A stretch of DNA of 64,000 bases from Pseudoalteromonas shioyasakiensis (GCF_019134595.1 NZ_CP077770.1:2252001-2316000); one strand, 5' to 3'. Counted from the stretch's first letter, positions 19,592-29,863 are shown. Notes: a model not told the origin generated them from the sequence alone. Numbers and translations: made by a program.

Positions 19592-22543
19592 TTAAAAGCT
19601 ATAACGAGCACCGATTGTATAACGTGGGCCGTATTGGCGAGCAAATAAGAACTGCTCTTCGTAACGACCGTAGCCACGCTCAGTTTCGTTATTAAGGTTT
19701 ATACCTTCAAAGAAAACAGTCATGTTTTCGTTGATGTCGTAGTTAACACTTAAGTCCCACTGACCATATGTATCGCCAAACTGTGGCGGCGCATCAGATG
19801 AACCTTGCGCTTGACCAACACCAATTAAGTAAGAGTCACGCCATGCGTAAGTCACTTTCACAGATAAACCATCTTTATCATAGAAAGCTTGGAAGTTCGC
19901 TGAATCACTTAAGCCAGATAATGGCGCTTGTTGAGTTAAGCTATCAACATCAAATTCAACATCACCATCTACAAATGTTGCGTTGACACCTAAACCAAAG
20001 CCGCTTTCACCAAATAAGTGCTGAACAGCAAGTTCAAAGCCATCAACTGATTTGCTATCAGTGTTTTGTGGCTGAGAAATGTTCCATACCATTAGTGGGT
20101 CAGAGCTCGTCGGCTCAATAGCACCATCCGCATTACCATAACCTAATGCTAGCATTTCATTGAAAATAGCGTCACTCGTTGCTTGCTCGCCACGCGCTTC
20201 AACTGATGCGACAGCCTCTTGGTATCGAGGGCCATTTAAGATGTCATGCAAACCATCAATAGTTGTTTCTGTAATTTGCGTTTGAATAAAATTATCTACG
20301 TCTTTTTTGAAGTAACCAACCGATGCATAGCTGCCTTCACCGTAGTAATACTCAAGTGATAAATCGAGGTTTGTTGATTCAAATGGCAACAGGTTAGTAT
20401 TACCTTGGCCGCCAGTACGTGAACCTGGTTTCGGGCTACCCGTTAAGCTTCGGCCACCAGCTAAATTACCAAGTGGTGCGCGAGCCATGGTTTTACCCCA
20501 TGAAACACGACCTACAAGCTCGTCTGTAATTTCAACTTTTACGTCGATATTTGGTAACCAGATATCGTAGTTACCTTCTTCTTGATAAAAGTTGTCTGTA
20601 CCGCCAGTTTCGTACTGCATGATCCACTCAGATGCACTCACCCAATTAACTTGGCTTTCTACACGTTGACGAACCGTACTGGTTACATCGGTATCTTCGT
20701 AGCGAAGACCTGCGTTGATTTGAACAAAGTAATCAGACAATTCAAATTCCCATAAGCTGTTCACGTAGAAGCTTTGCGTTTTTTCTTCTACGTAGCTTTC
20801 ACTGTCGATACCATCAAAGTATGGGTCAATTGAATATTGATTATCGCCTAATAAATCTTCGTTTAAATAAGCAAGTTGACGAGCTAACGCTTCTTCAAAA
20901 CTATAGGTGTAATAGTAATTTGGCTCAAGGGCACTACCACCTCCAGCGAACTGGTCAAGCATGTCTCCAGTATCATTATAAGTGAACATGCCATCAGGGA
21001 AGATTTCGGTGAATGATGGATTAAAACCCGGGCCGCCACGTAAGCCACTCCATGCAGTAAAGCCACCCATAGTTTGCTTAGTATTGGCAGCACCGAATTT
21101 CACTTTAACAAGTGGAACTTCAAAGCTTTCATTGAACCAAGTTGCATGAAGCTGAGCTTGCTCTACCTTAGACTCACCTGGTGAGTAAATAAACTGACTG
21201 AAGTTTGAATCTATCTCACTTGGATCAAGTACTGTCGTACCATTTTTCCAATTAACGTATGCATGCGGAACTTCGCCTGTGCGATAATCATATACTTTGC
21301 TCTGTAACTGATCCGAGCCAAGAATGATTTGACCATCAGAACCTAAGCCATCATCTGCGCCGTTATCAGTTTCGTTTTTCGAATCATGATAATCGAACTC
21401 AACTTCCCACTGGTCGTTGATTTGCCATTCTAGGTTTAAACCAATTGAGCGTGCTTTTACTTCTGTAGTGGCACGACTTGCCGTGAATGAACCATCATTA
21501 CCACTGATATCGGCATAAAGCGCTGTACCATTTTCATCAAGCTCATAACTATTAATGTTACTGCCAAACTCATTCCAAATACCCCAACCAGCAGTTTCAA
21601 CACCAGTGATTGCACGACTTGCCGTATAATCAACCGTTGCAGTAAAACTTTCAATTGGTGAGTACTGTAAAGTTACTTGGCCATTAGTACGCTCACGTTC
21701 AACATCAGCAATACTATAGTTCATGTCTTTCGGGAAGAAGTGATTACCGACACGGTTGCCTTCGCTATCTACCGCACGTGGGTCAATGTAGTCACCTTCA
21801 TCAAGGGTTGGTAAGTCAACATTTGCTTGCCAACCTTGAATATTGGCACTTTGCTGTTGAAAATCACGTTCTTGATGAGAGAATGATGCCGCAAAACCAA
21901 ATGTATCATCAGCATAGGTATTGCTGTACATCGCTGAAAACTCTGGCGTTACATCATCACCTTTTTCATTTGACGAGTCATGAATAGCTTTAATCGACGA
22001 GCTAAACTTTTCGCCTGGGCTATTTAATGGGCGAGTTGTAATAATATTTACAGTAGCACCTAGACCACCACTTGGTACATCAGCTTGACCTGATTTCGCT
22101 ACTTCAAGTGCACTTACACCGTCAGCGGCAATATTCTCAAGGGCGTATGAACGTGTATAACCCGTGCCTGGCATTTGACGGCCATTCAACATTACTAGGT
22201 TAAACTCAGGGCCAAAACCACGTACCGTAATTTCGCTACCTTCTCCGTTTGAACGGCTCACTGATACACCGGTAATACGCTGTAATGATTCAGCTAAGTT
22301 AGTATCTGGGAATTTACCCATCTCTTCTGCTGAAATCGCATCAACAACACCAGTTGCATCACGTTTCATATCCATGGCGCGGATCATACTGCCACGAATA
22401 CCTTTAATTTCGATAACTTCAATATCGTTATCAGCTTTCTCTTGCTCATCCTGTGCATAAGCCGACATAGTGCCTAGCCCTGCGGTTAAAATCATCGCAA
22501 CTGACGCTGCAAGAGGTGTTTTAATAAATTTTGTGCTTTTCAT
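19592..22543 (-). CDS. TonB-dependent receptor, probable laminarin/glucan oligosaccharide uptake
   Basis: About 983 residues from the methionine at 22543, preceded by CAGGT; an upstream ATG at 22573 would add ten residues before the signal peptide. Signal peptide (MKSTKFIKTPLAASVAMIL...SAYA), a TonB-box-like stretch IEVIEIKGIRGS, the plug domain (KFPDTNLAESLQRITGVSVSR, VRGFGPEFNLVMLNGRQMPG) and a long beta barrel ending in aromatic residues (RYTIGARYSF). The start resembles the carbohydrate-type receptors of Alteromonadales and Xanthomonadales. It lies 78 bases downstream of a GH16 glucanase on the same strand, so oligosaccharides released by that enzyme are the likely cargo. Outer membrane. 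Confidence 0.9.
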   Translation of the reverse strand: MKSTKFIKTPLAASVAMILTAGLGTMSAYAQDEQEKADNDIEVIEIKGIRGSMIRAMDMKRDATGVVDAISAEEMGKFPDTNLAESLQRITGVSVSRSNGEGSEITVRGFGPEFNLVMLNGRQMPGTGYTRSYALENIAADGVSALEVAKSGQADVPSGGLGATVNIITTRPLNSPGEKFSSSIKAIHDSSNEKGDDVTPEFSAMYSNTYADDTFGFAASFSHQERDFQQQSANIQGWQANVDLPTLDEGDYIDPRAVDSEGNRVGNHFFPKDMNYSIADVERERTNGQVTLQYSPIESFTATVDYTASRAITGVETAGWGIWNEFGSNINSYELDENGTALYADISGNDGSFTASRATTEVKARSIGLNLEWQINDQWEVEFDYHDSKNETDNGADDGLGSDGQIILGSDQLQSKVYDYRTGEVPHAYVNWKNGTTVLDPSEIDSNFSQFIYSPGESKVEQAQLHATWFNESFEVPLVKVKFGAANTKQTMGGFTAWSGLRGGPGFNPSFTEIFPDGMFTYNDTGDMLDQFAGGGSALEPNYYYTYSFEEALARQLAYLNEDLLGDNQYSIDPYFDGIDSESYVEEKTQSFYVNSLWEFELSDYFVQINAGLRYEDTDVTSTVRQRVESQVNWVSASEWIMQYETGGTDNFYQEEGNYDIWLPNIDVKVEITDELVGRVSWGKTMARAPLGNLAGGRSLTGSPKPGSRTGGQGNTNLLPFESTNLDLSLEYYYGEGSYASVGYFKKDVDNFIQTQITETTIDGLHDILNGPRYQEAVASVEARGEQATSDAIFNEMLALGYGNADGAIEPTSSDPLMVWNISQPQNTDSKSVDGFELAVQHLFGESGFGLGVNATFVDGDVEFDVDSLTQQAPLSGLSDSANFQAFYDKDGLSVKVTYAWRDSYLIGVGQAQGSSDAPPQFGDTYGQWDLSVNYDINENMTVFFEGINLNNETERGYGRYEEQFLFARQYGPRYTIGARYSF

Positions 22544-22621
22544 GATATACCTGCTTTTGCAATATGTTGTCATGGATACTGGGTGCTGTAATCAGCACCC
22601 ATCACTTGTTGCCAATGTTAA

Positions 22622-25273
22622 TTACGGGTTTGCAATAACTGCATTATCAATACGGTAAACCGCACCTTCACCCATCCCCCATGACGGGAACACCATAACA
22701 ACGTCGATTGCACTAATATCAAGACCTGCACTTAGTAAGTCAGCAAGTGTATAAGTATACGTTTGCCACTCACCAACCACCGGCTCGACACCTTCTTGAC
22801 TTGCACTTAATGCAAGCTCCACAGCTTGACCTGCATCGTTTGATTCAATCTTGAATAACCACTGAGCATCTTGGTCGCTGGCGTTTGAAACAATCTTCAT
22901 TTCAAAACGAACCACACCTTCAGATAATAAGTGCGATGCATCAAAGCTCACGCCATCATCAGCTAAAAAGCCCATTACCGTAGCGGTAGAACCAATTTGA
23001 AATTCTGCCACAGAGCCATGAGTTTCATCGTCAGTTTCGACTGTTGGCGTGCTACCAGCACAACAATCCCAAATGCTCCACTGATCTGCCACGTTTTCGG
23101 CAAACAGCGTCAGCTCTGATGCTGCCGATTCTTGCTCAGGTGCATAAATGCGAGCATTGTCGACACGGTAAACGGCACCTTCACCTTGACCCCAAGCAGG
23201 GAAAATCATGATTACATCAATAGCACTTACATCTAAACCTGCGTTTAATAAAGTACTGATTGGGAAAGTGTATGTTTGCCATTCACCAGCAACAGGGTCA
23301 ACACCTTCTGAGCTTGTGTTAAGGTTAACTTCTACCGCTGTTGCACCTTCATTAGACTCAACTTTTAATAACCAAGGCGCATCTGGTGTTGATGATAAAG
23401 AGGTGATCTTCATCTCAAACTGCAGCATGCCATCATCAACCAATGCTGATGCATCAAACTGAGTACCACTACCACCTGATGAAGTACGGTTAATAAAACC
23501 CATTACCGTAGGAGTTGCACCAATAGAGAACTCTGCAGTAACACCATGCTCTTCGTCGTCGACTACTTCAACAGGTGTTGAACCACCACAACAATCCCAT
23601 AGCGGCCAATCAAGATTAGTTTCATCAGTGAATAAAGTTAATGAAGGTAATGTTGTTGTGCCGCCATTAGTAATTTCAACATTATCAACACGGTAAACAG
23701 CACCTTCACCTTGACCCCACGCAGGGAAAATCATGATCACATCGATCAGTGATACATTTAAGCCAGCATCAGCTAATGTTTGCAGTGGGAAGGTATAAGT
23801 TTGCCATTCACCAGCAACTGGGCTGACACCTTCTGTGCTATCACTTAGATTTAGCTCAACGGCTGTCGCGCCTTCATCACTTTCGACTTTAAATAACCAA
23901 GGTGCATCTGGTGTAGCTGGCAGCGAAGTCACTTGCATATCAAACGTTACATAGCCGTCTTCTAGCATTGCACTAGCATCATAAGGAGAGGCTTCACCAT
24001 TTTCATCGGTAATAAAGGCATCACGGCTAATAAAGCCATTTACTGTAGGCTCTGCACCCACACTAAACTCAACCACATTACCACGGTCTGCATCTTCAAC
24101 TAACCCTGGCGTTGTGCCACCACAACAGTCCCATGCAGGCCAGTTAGGGTTAAAGCTGCTATCAAAGATAGTAAGCGGAGTTACAGTGCCATCACTTGGT
24201 GGTGTTGGAGCAGGAGCTGCGCCTTGCACAAGTGCATCTTCTAAATTGTCATAACCAGGGCGAACTGTTTCACAACCTTTGCCTGTGTCAGGGTCTTGCG
24301 CACATTCATAAACACGAACATAGTCAACTTCAAATGCCTGACCATTTTCGAATGCACTTGCATCAATACCGGTTGCATTAACGTTTTCAGGCCAATCACC
24401 GCCAACTGCGAAGTTAAGAATTAAATAAAACTCTTGGTCATAAGGAGATTCATCCCAAAACGTTTTTAACTCACCAGTTGTTTGGTCAAAGTACTCTGTG
24501 TACCAACCTTTATGTTTTAGAGCCAGCGCTTCACCATTTGCATTGTAAAGTAGCTCTGACTTGCGCTGTGTCGCGTATAGGTAGTCATCAACATACCAGC
24601 GAATTTCACCCTCTTGCCACTCAATAGCATAAGTATGAAAGTCATCAGCAGGGTTTGACCCTTGGTCAAATGCATAAGCCTTACCACTGCTATCATTATT
24701 TGGCCACTCTTTACCATAGTGAAGCGTGCCGTAAATATTTGACTCGACACCATCTTCGGTTGGAACTTTTAAGTTAACCGACTCAACAATGTCAATTTCA
24801 CCAGAGCGAGGCCAGCCACCGTAAACTTCATCGGTTGGCATCATCCAGAACGCAGGCCAAGAACCTTGCCCACTAGGTAGCTTTGCACGTACTTCAAAGC
24901 GACCATATTTAAAATCAGCTTTATAGCGAGTATTGATACGTGCAGACGTATAAGGTTTTGCTGCACCCTCTTCTGCAGGTAATGCAACAATATTTAGAAT
25001 ACCGTCTGCAACAAAAGCGTTTTCTTCACTGTCGGTATAACATTGTTTTTCGTTATTACCGCCACCCGCACAGTCTATTTCGAAATTCCATTTGTTGTCA
25101 TCAATGGCATCGCCGTCAAAGTTATCTTCCCAAACCATCACCCAATCTGAAACTGGTTCAGTTGGATCGACAGTATCTATTTTTGTATCTGTGGCAGAGC
25201 CACCGCAGCCAACTAAAGTCGCTACAGAAAGCGCCATTGTTAGTTGTGTTAAGTGTGTTTTGAATTTGTTCAT
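22622..25273 (-). CDS. Lipoprotein GH16 glucanase (laminarinase-like) with three C-terminal repeat domains
   Basis: About 883 residues. The signal peptide MNKFKTHLTQLTMALSVATLVGC has a lipobox, so the enzyme is probably anchored to the outer membrane. The GH16 domain (about residues 40-330) contains W-E-D-N-F-D-G, SARINTRYKADFKYGRFEVRAKLP, W-P-A-F-W-M-M-P and the catalytic GEIDIVES (E159, D161, E164). Lack of an extra methionine (E-I-D-I-V-E) is the laminarinase-like form. Three repeats of about 170 residues follow, each starting with W-x-x-W-D-C-C and ending V-Y-R-(V/I)-D-N, probably carbohydrate-binding beta sandwiches. The start at 25273 rather than 25312 is chosen because the promoter -10 overlaps the upstream codons. 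Confidence 0.9.
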   Translation of the reverse strand: MNKFKTHLTQLTMALSVATLVGCGGSATDTKIDTVDPTEPVSDWVMVWEDNFDGDAIDDNKWNFEIDCAGGGNNEKQCYTDSEENAFVADGILNIVALPAEEGAAKPYTSARINTRYKADFKYGRFEVRAKLPSGQGSWPAFWMMPTDEVYGGWPRSGEIDIVESVNLKVPTEDGVESNIYGTLHYGKEWPNNDSSGKAYAFDQGSNPADDFHTYAIEWQEGEIRWYVDDYLYATQRKSELLYNANGEALALKHKGWYTEYFDQTTGELKTFWDESPYDQEFYLILNFAVGGDWPENVNATGIDASAFENGQAFEVDYVRVYECAQDPDTGKGCETVRPGYDNLEDALVQGAAPAPTPPSDGTVTPLTIFDSSFNPNWPAWDCCGGTTPGLVEDADRGNVVEFSVGAEPTVNGFISRDAFITDENGEASPYDASAMLEDGYVTFDMQVTSLPATPDAPWLFKVESDEGATAVELNLSDSTEGVSPVAGEWQTYTFPLQTLADAGLNVSLIDVIMIFPAWGQGEGAVYRVDNVEITNGGTTTLPSLTLFTDETNLDWPLWDCCGGSTPVEVVDDEEHGVTAEFSIGATPTVMGFINRTSSGGSGTQFDASALVDDGMLQFEMKITSLSSTPDAPWLLKVESNEGATAVEVNLNTSSEGVDPVAGEWQTYTFPISTLLNAGLDVSAIDVIMIFPAWGQGEGAVYRVDNARIYAPEQESAASELTLFAENVADQWSIWDCCAGSTPTVETDDETHGSVAEFQIGSTATVMGFLADDGVSFDASHLLSEGVVRFEMKIVSNASDQDAQWLFKIESNDAGQAVELALSASQEGVEPVVGEWQTYTYTLADLLSAGLDISAIDVVMVFPSWGMGEGAVYRIDNAVIANP
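22625..24180 (-). repeat. Three intragenic domain repeats of about 530 bp
   Basis: Within the glucanase gene, three consecutive segments (about 23660-24180, 23130-23640 and 22625-23110) encode related domains. Shared signatures are WDCC(G/A)G(T/S)TP, A-x-W-L-(F/L)-K-(V/I)-E-S, G-E-W-Q-T-Y-T, and F-P-(A/S)-W-G-x-G-E-G-A-V-Y-R-(V/I)-D-N. The first two are the most alike. This indicates internal duplication. Confidence 0.85.
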
Positions 25274-25316
25274 TGCATTGAACCCTAACATTATGTGTTT
25301 GTTAGTACTCAACTGA

Positions 25317-25346
25317 TATATATAGAGTATAGTTTTAATCAGTCAA
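25317..25346 (-). promoter_or_regulatory. Sigma-70 promoter of the glucanase-receptor operon
   Basis: On the minus strand a -35 TTGACT (25346-25341), an 18-base spacer and a -10 TATATA (25322-25317) precede the glucanase gene. The predicted transcript starts near 25310, giving a 5' leader of about 37 bases to the ATG at 25273. The -35 lies one base from an operator. Confidence 0.65.
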
Positions 25347-25347
25347 T

Positions 25348-25361
25348 TGTAAGCGCTTACA
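25348..25361. promoter_or_regulatory. LacI-family-type operator, proximal
   Basis: TGTAAGCGCTTACA is a perfect 14-base palindrome with the central CG step typical of LacI/GalR-family operators. It lies one base upstream of the -35 of the glucanase promoter. No LacI-type regulator gene is in the window. Confidence 0.75.
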
Positions 25362-25389
25362 TTAAGGAGTAAATAAAAAGCCCTTTCAA

Positions 25390-25403
25390 TGTAAGCGCTT
25401 TCA
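25390..25403. promoter_or_regulatory. LacI-family-type operator, distal
   Basis: TGTAAGCGCTTTCA differs from the proximal site at one base. The centres are 42 bp apart, about four helical turns, so both sites face the same side of the DNA, compatible with cooperative binding or a short loop. The rest of the spacer to mrp (25404-25589) holds nothing else I recognise. Confidence 0.7.
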
Positions 25404-25589
25404 TTAGGGTATGACACGGTTACTAAAACGTCAATAAAATATTAACATTTACTGCGAAATTGTTTTAGTCTAGGTGATTAACAAGACAAGCCATGAACAA
25501 AAAAGTAAGTGAGTAGCCTCACAGCAAGAGAAATTCACTAAAAACAACTTTATTAACTGAAACGTCTAGCTGTAATACTTTTGCTACCA

Positions 25590-26669
25590 TTAATCTTCGG
25601 TAATGATGATTTCAACTGAACTTGACTGTGACTGCTGATAATACAAGCTACTAGCAAGCACACGTGCTGCGGTTTTGTAGGTTTCACTTATCTGAGCCGT
25701 ATTGTCTTTGGCAATTAAGTCGCCCTGCTCTGAGCTCTCGCGAATTTCAATAGCCAGCGGAATATTAGCAAGCACAGGCACGCCATGACGATGCGCTAAT
25801 GTTACAGCGCCATCTTTTCCAAAAACATGATTAGGCTCACCACAATGACCACACAAGAAGTAGCTCATATTTTCAATTAAACCAAGCACGGGCACATTCA
25901 CTTTATTGAACATAGCAATGCCCTTTTGTGCATCGGCTAAAGCCAAATCTTGAGGCGTGGTAATGATCACAGCGCCACTTGCTGGCACTTTTTGGCTCAT
26001 GGTTAATTGAATATCACCCGTGCCTGGAGGCATATCAACAATTAGATAATCAAGCTCACCCCAAGCGGTTTCGTTCATTAATTGATTAAGTGCACCTGAT
26101 GCCATTGGCCCTCGCCAAACGGTTGCATCATCGCTTGGTACTAAAAAGCCGATCGATTGCGCTTTGAGGTTGTGCGCTTCAAAAGGGAGTAAGTTTTTAT
26201 TATCGGCTGTTTTCGGCTCAGCCCCTTGTAGGCCCAGAAGCAGTGGAATAGACGGACCATAAATATCGGCATCGAGAATACCCACTTTGGCACCCTCTTG
26301 CTCTAAAGCTGAGGCAAGATTCACCGCCGTGGTTGATTTTCCAACGCCGCCCTTGCCTGATGCAACGAGCACAATATGTTTAATTTGCTTAAAACTATAT
26401 GTGCCAGGTAATTTAACTTGAGCGCTAATTGACACAGGTATTGATAGTTTATCAGTGACAAATTTTTCAATTTCGTTGATTTCGCCCATGCCAGCAAAAG
26501 GTAGGCTAAGTTTTACCTGCCAGCTTTTATCGCTGTTTTGATTAAGCTCTTCGAGCCAGTCTTGCTCAATGCCAATGGCAAATGCGCTACTACGGTAGGC
26601 GGCTAAGGCAGCAATGATAGGTGCTTTTTCAGCCGATTTACTTGAGAATAGTTTTGACAGTCCAAACAT
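25590..26669 (-). CDS. apbC: Iron-sulfur cluster carrier ATPase Mrp/ApbC
   Basis: 359 residues. This P-loop ATPase of the Mrp/NBP35 family binds and transfers Fe-S clusters in the cytoplasm. An N-terminal MIP18-like region (about 1-90) is followed by the deviant Walker A VASGKGGVGKSTTAVNLA, DADIYGPSIP, D-M-P-P-G-T-G-D, and the cluster-binding C-x-x-C in ENMSYFLCGHCGEPNHVFG. The E. coli gene is also divergent from metG. It appears monocistronic, and the glucanase locus lies directly downstream. Confidence 0.96.
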   Translation of the reverse strand: MFGLSKLFSSKSAEKAPIIAALAAYRSSAFAIGIEQDWLEELNQNSDKSWQVKLSLPFAGMGEINEIEKFVTDKLSIPVSISAQVKLPGTYSFKQIKHIVLVASGKGGVGKSTTAVNLASALEQEGAKVGILDADIYGPSIPLLLGLQGAEPKTADNKNLLPFEAHNLKAQSIGFLVPSDDATVWRGPMASGALNQLMNETAWGELDYLIVDMPPGTGDIQLTMSQKVPASGAVIITTPQDLALADAQKGIAMFNKVNVPVLGLIENMSYFLCGHCGEPNHVFGKDGAVTLAHRHGVPVLANIPLAIEIRESSEQGDLIAKDNTAQISETYKTAARVLASSLYYQQSQSSSVEIIITED

Positions 26670-26847
26670 AGCAATAAATTAGCGTTTCTTTGATGAAAAG
26701 TGCTGCGGAATTATGTAACATTCAAGGCATTAAAACCAGACAATTAGATAATATCATTGCTTTAGGTTGTATATAAGCAACCCACAATGAATTAAATAAT
26801 GATATTCGAGCGTATTTGCATCGAACTAATCTCAATTCGGAATGATT

Positions 26848-28872
26848 ATGGCACAGCGAAAGATCCTGATTACTAGCGCATTACCTTATGCCAATGGCCC
26901 GACTCACTTAGGTCATTTACTAGAATATATCCAAACTGATATTTGGGCGCGTTTCCAAAAACAACAAGGTCATGAAACCTACTATGTTTGCGCGGATGAT
27001 GCTCACGGCACACCAATTATGCTTAATGCGCAAAAGCAAGGGATCACGCCAGAAGAGATGGTTAAAAACGTCAGTGTTGAACGTCAACGAGACTTTGCTG
27101 ATTTCAACATTAAGTTTGATAACTATCACAGCACGCACAGTGAAGAGAACCGTCACTTTAGCGAGTTAATCTACAACCGTTTAAATGAAGCGGGTCACAT
27201 TAAAAAGCATACTATTTCTCAACTTTTCGACCCAGAGAAAGGTATCTTCTTACCAGATCGTTTTGTAACAGGTACTTGCCCTACGTGTAAGTCTGAAGAT
27301 CAAAACGGTGACAGCTGTGATTCTTGTGGTGCAACTTACAGCCCAACAGAGCTTATCAACCCACGCTCTGTTATGTCGGGTGCTGAGCCAATCTTAAAAG
27401 ATTCTGAGCATTACTTCTTCGACCTTCCTGCTTTTGAAGACATGCTTAAAGAGTGGTTACACTCAGGTACGATTCAACAAGAAATGGCGAACAAGCTAGA
27501 TGAATGGTTTGCAGATGGCCTACAGCAGTGGGATATCAGCCGTGACGCACCTTATTTTGGTTTTGAAATCCCTGGTGCACCGGGTAAATACTTCTACGTT
27601 TGGTTAGACGCACCTATTGGCTACATGGCGAGCTTTAAAAACCTTTGCGACAAAAAAGGGATTGATTTTGATGCCTTCTGGAGCGAAGACTCAGATGCAG
27701 AGCTTTACCACTTCATTGGTAAAGACATCATCTATTTCCACAGCTTATTCTGGCCAGCAATGTTAGATGGCGCAAAATTCAGAAAGCCAACAAACGTATT
27801 TGCCCACGGTTTTGTAACTGTGAATGGCGCGAAGATGTCTAAATCAAAAGGCACTTTTGTTAAAGCGCGTACTTACCTTGATAACCTAGATCCTGAATAT
27901 CTTCGTTATTACTACGCAGCAAAGCTTAACAACGGTATCACTGACCTTGATTTAAACCTTGAAGACTTTGCACTACGTGTTAACTCTGACTTAGTAGGTA
28001 AAGTAGTTAATATCGCAAGCCGTTGTGCAAGTTTCATCACCAAGAAGTTTGACGGTAAGCTTAGCGACACCGTAATGGACGAAGCACTATTAGGTGAGTT
28101 CCAAGCAGCTTCTGCAAGCATCGCAAATCACTATGAAAACCGTGATTACAGCCGTGCAATTCGTGAAATCATGGCACTTGCTGATAAAGCAAACCAATTT
28201 ATCGACGCTAAAGCGCCTTGGGTATTGATTAAAGACGAAACAAAACAACAAGAAACACACGATGTTTGTTCACTTGGCTTAAATATGTTCCGTGTACTTA
28301 TCACTTACTTAAAACCTGTTCTTCCAGGTATGGCTGCAAACGTTGAAGCTTTCTTAAACGACGATTTAACATGGCAAGGCGCGCAAACTGCGCTTGTTGG
28401 TCACGCAATTAATAAGTTCAAACCGTTAATGCAACGTGTTGAAATGGATAAAGTAAACAAAATGATTGAAGAATCAAAAGAAAGCCTAGTTGCTGAAAAA
28501 GACAAGATTGATCCAAACAGCCCACTAGCAAAAGAACCTATCAGCCCAGAAATCGAATTTGATGATTTTGCGAAAGTTGACTTACGCGTAGCAAAAATTG
28601 CTAAAGCAGAACACGTTGAGGGCGCAGATAAGTTATTAAAACTAACTTTAGATTTAGGTGGCGAAACGCGCCAAGTATTCGCAGGCATTAAATCTGCGTA
28701 TGCACCAGAAGACATCGAAGGTAAGCTAACGGTTATGGTAGCAAACCTTAAACCTCGTAAGATGCGTTTTGGTATGTCTGAAGGCATGGTATTAGCAGCA
28801 GGCCCTGGCGGTAAAGAAATTTATATTCTTAACCCAGATGATGGCTCAGAGCCTGGCATGCGTGTAATGTAA
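26848..28872 (+). CDS. metG: Methionyl-tRNA synthetase
   Basis: About 674 residues, the long zinc-containing MetRS with a C-terminal tRNA-binding dimerisation domain. The class I HIGH-type motif is [15 protein letters not shown], the zinc knuckle is C-P-T-C near residue 144 with C-D-S-C, and KMSKS occurs as [10 protein letters not shown]. The C-terminal OB-fold begins near [13 protein letters not shown] and has the M-R-F-G-M-S-E-G-M motif. ATGs occur at 26842 and 26848; GGA at 26839-26841 suits only the second. Divergent from mrp. Confidence 0.98.
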   Translation: MAQRKILITSALPYANGPTHLGHLLEYIQTDIWARFQKQQGHETYYVCADDAHGTPIMLNAQKQGITPEEMVKNVSVERQRDFADFNIKFDNYHSTHSEENRHFSELIYNRLNEAGHIKKHTISQLFDPEKGIFLPDRFVTGTCPTCKSEDQNGDSCDSCGATYSPTELINPRSVMSGAEPILKDSEHYFFDLPAFEDMLKEWLHSGTIQQEMANKLDEWFADGLQQWDISRDAPYFGFEIPGAPGKYFYVWLDAPIGYMASFKNLCDKKGIDFDAFWSEDSDAELYHFIGKDIIYFHSLFWPAMLDGAKFRKPTNVFAHGFVTVNGAKMSKSKGTFVKARTYLDNLDPEYLRYYYAAKLNNGITDLDLNLEDFALRVNSDLVGKVVNIASRCASFITKKFDGKLSDTVMDEALLGEFQAASASIANHYENRDYSRAIREIMALADKANQFIDAKAPWVLIKDETKQQETHDVCSLGLNMFRVLITYLKPVLPGMAANVEAFLNDDLTWQGAQTALVGHAINKFKPLMQRVEMDKVNKMIEESKESLVAEKDKIDPNSPLAKEPISPEIEFDDFAKVDLRVAKIAKAEHVEGADKLLKLTLDLGGETRQVFAGIKSAYAPEDIEGKLTVMVANLKPRKMRFGMSEGMVLAAGPGGKEIYILNPDDGSEPGMRVM

Positions 28873-28894
28873 TTACACAATTACTAGCTACTAT

Positions 28895-28929
28895 AAAAAA
28901 CCGTTGTGTCTAGGCACAACGGTTTTTTT
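28895..28929 (+). terminator. Intrinsic terminator of metG
   Basis: AAAAAACCGTTGTG and CACAACGGTTTTTT form a 14-bp stem around a six-base loop, followed by further T residues. It begins 23 bases after the metG stop and can also serve the convergent lipoprotein gene. Confidence 0.93.
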
Positions 28930-28964
28930 GTATTTAATGGATGCTTTAGATTAATGTAGTTAGC

Positions 28965-29780
28965 TTATGAGCTTGGGCATGCAGGATACTCAGTCAGTAC
29001 TTGAGTAATTATTTGCCCAAACTGCTGGTGTTGCTGTTCGGTAATAGCAAAAGCAGCATTGTAAGCTAGGGTATCGGCAAGCTCACCTGTTATGACTTCA
29101 TAGAAAGTCATCGCGGTCAGTAAGTGCCCTGCATCTGAAGCATGATTTCCATCTGAACTGTAAAAATTAAGCTCAGGTAATGCCGCAATTGCTTTGTCCC
29201 AAACTAAACCGATTGGTGCAACACAACTTGCCTCTTTTTCACTAATCGACAAATGCAATTGATAGACAAGCTCCCCTTCTTTGCTGTCGCCTCGCTGCGG
29301 ATGCTCAGGAAATAAGATGGGCGTGATATCCAGCTCTTTTGCACTGGCAATTAATCGCTCAGCCTCACTTGTAGAATAATTAACAGAGCCAGACTGAGAA
29401 TACTTTTGACCTTGAAAAATAGCATGGCTCCAATTGTCTTGCTGTAGCTTTTCAACATTGCCTGATGCGTTCACTATCTCATCTAAAAAGCGACCACTGA
29501 CGGTAAGGGTTGAGACTTGAGAATTTGTTAACTCACTGGAAATGAGCTGTTCAAGCAAGCTCCCTAATTTTGTGCTATGGCTATTGCCATAGATAATAAT
29601 TTTATAGTCAGCACTACCACTATTATCGACAAGCCCAACACCTTTATCGGGTGTTGAGCTGTTAGTGTCATCAACTTTTGTAGATTCGTTTTTTGAGCTC
29701 GAACCACATGCAACAAGGCTAATCGAAAAGACGAGTAAAAAATAACATCGAATTAATCTCGCAAACTTATCATTTATCAT
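28965..29780 (-). CDS. SGNH/GDSL-hydrolase-like lipoprotein
   Basis: 271 residues with a lipoprotein signal (SISLVACGSSS) and a low-complexity Ser/Asp/Thr linker to about residue 55. The domain starts with YKIIIYGNSHSTKLGSLL, resembling block I of SGNH hydrolases with the serine in G-N-S-H-S, and ends with SSDGNHASDAGHLL, which would supply the D-x-x-H pair of block V. It is probably an exported esterase or related protein of unknown substrate. AAGG precedes the ATG. It has no operon partner; the signal peptidase gene upstream is 83 bases away on the same strand. Confidence 0.7.
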   Translation of the reverse strand: MINDKFARLIRCYFLLVFSISLVACGSSSKNESTKVDDTNSSTPDKGVGLVDNSGSADYKIIIYGNSHSTKLGSLLEQLISSELTNSQVSTLTVSGRFLDEIVNASGNVEKLQQDNWSHAIFQGQKYSQSGSVNYSTSEAERLIASAKELDITPILFPEHPQRGDSKEGELVYQLHLSISEKEASCVAPIGLVWDKAIAALPELNFYSSDGNHASDAGHLLTAMTFYEVITGELADTLAYNAAFAITEQQHQQFGQIITQVLTEYPACPSS

Positions 29781-29863
29781 ACTTTACCTTTTGGCTTATT
29801 ATTTTTATGTCGTTAATATTGAAACACAAAACTCTAAATTGCCAATTTTTGGATGATATTTAT

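Noticed and set aside
24940..25316. Plus-strand open frames opposite the glucanase start
   Set aside because: They are rich in Leu, Gln, His and Ser, typical of antisense translation of the lipoprotein gene, with no signal or motif.
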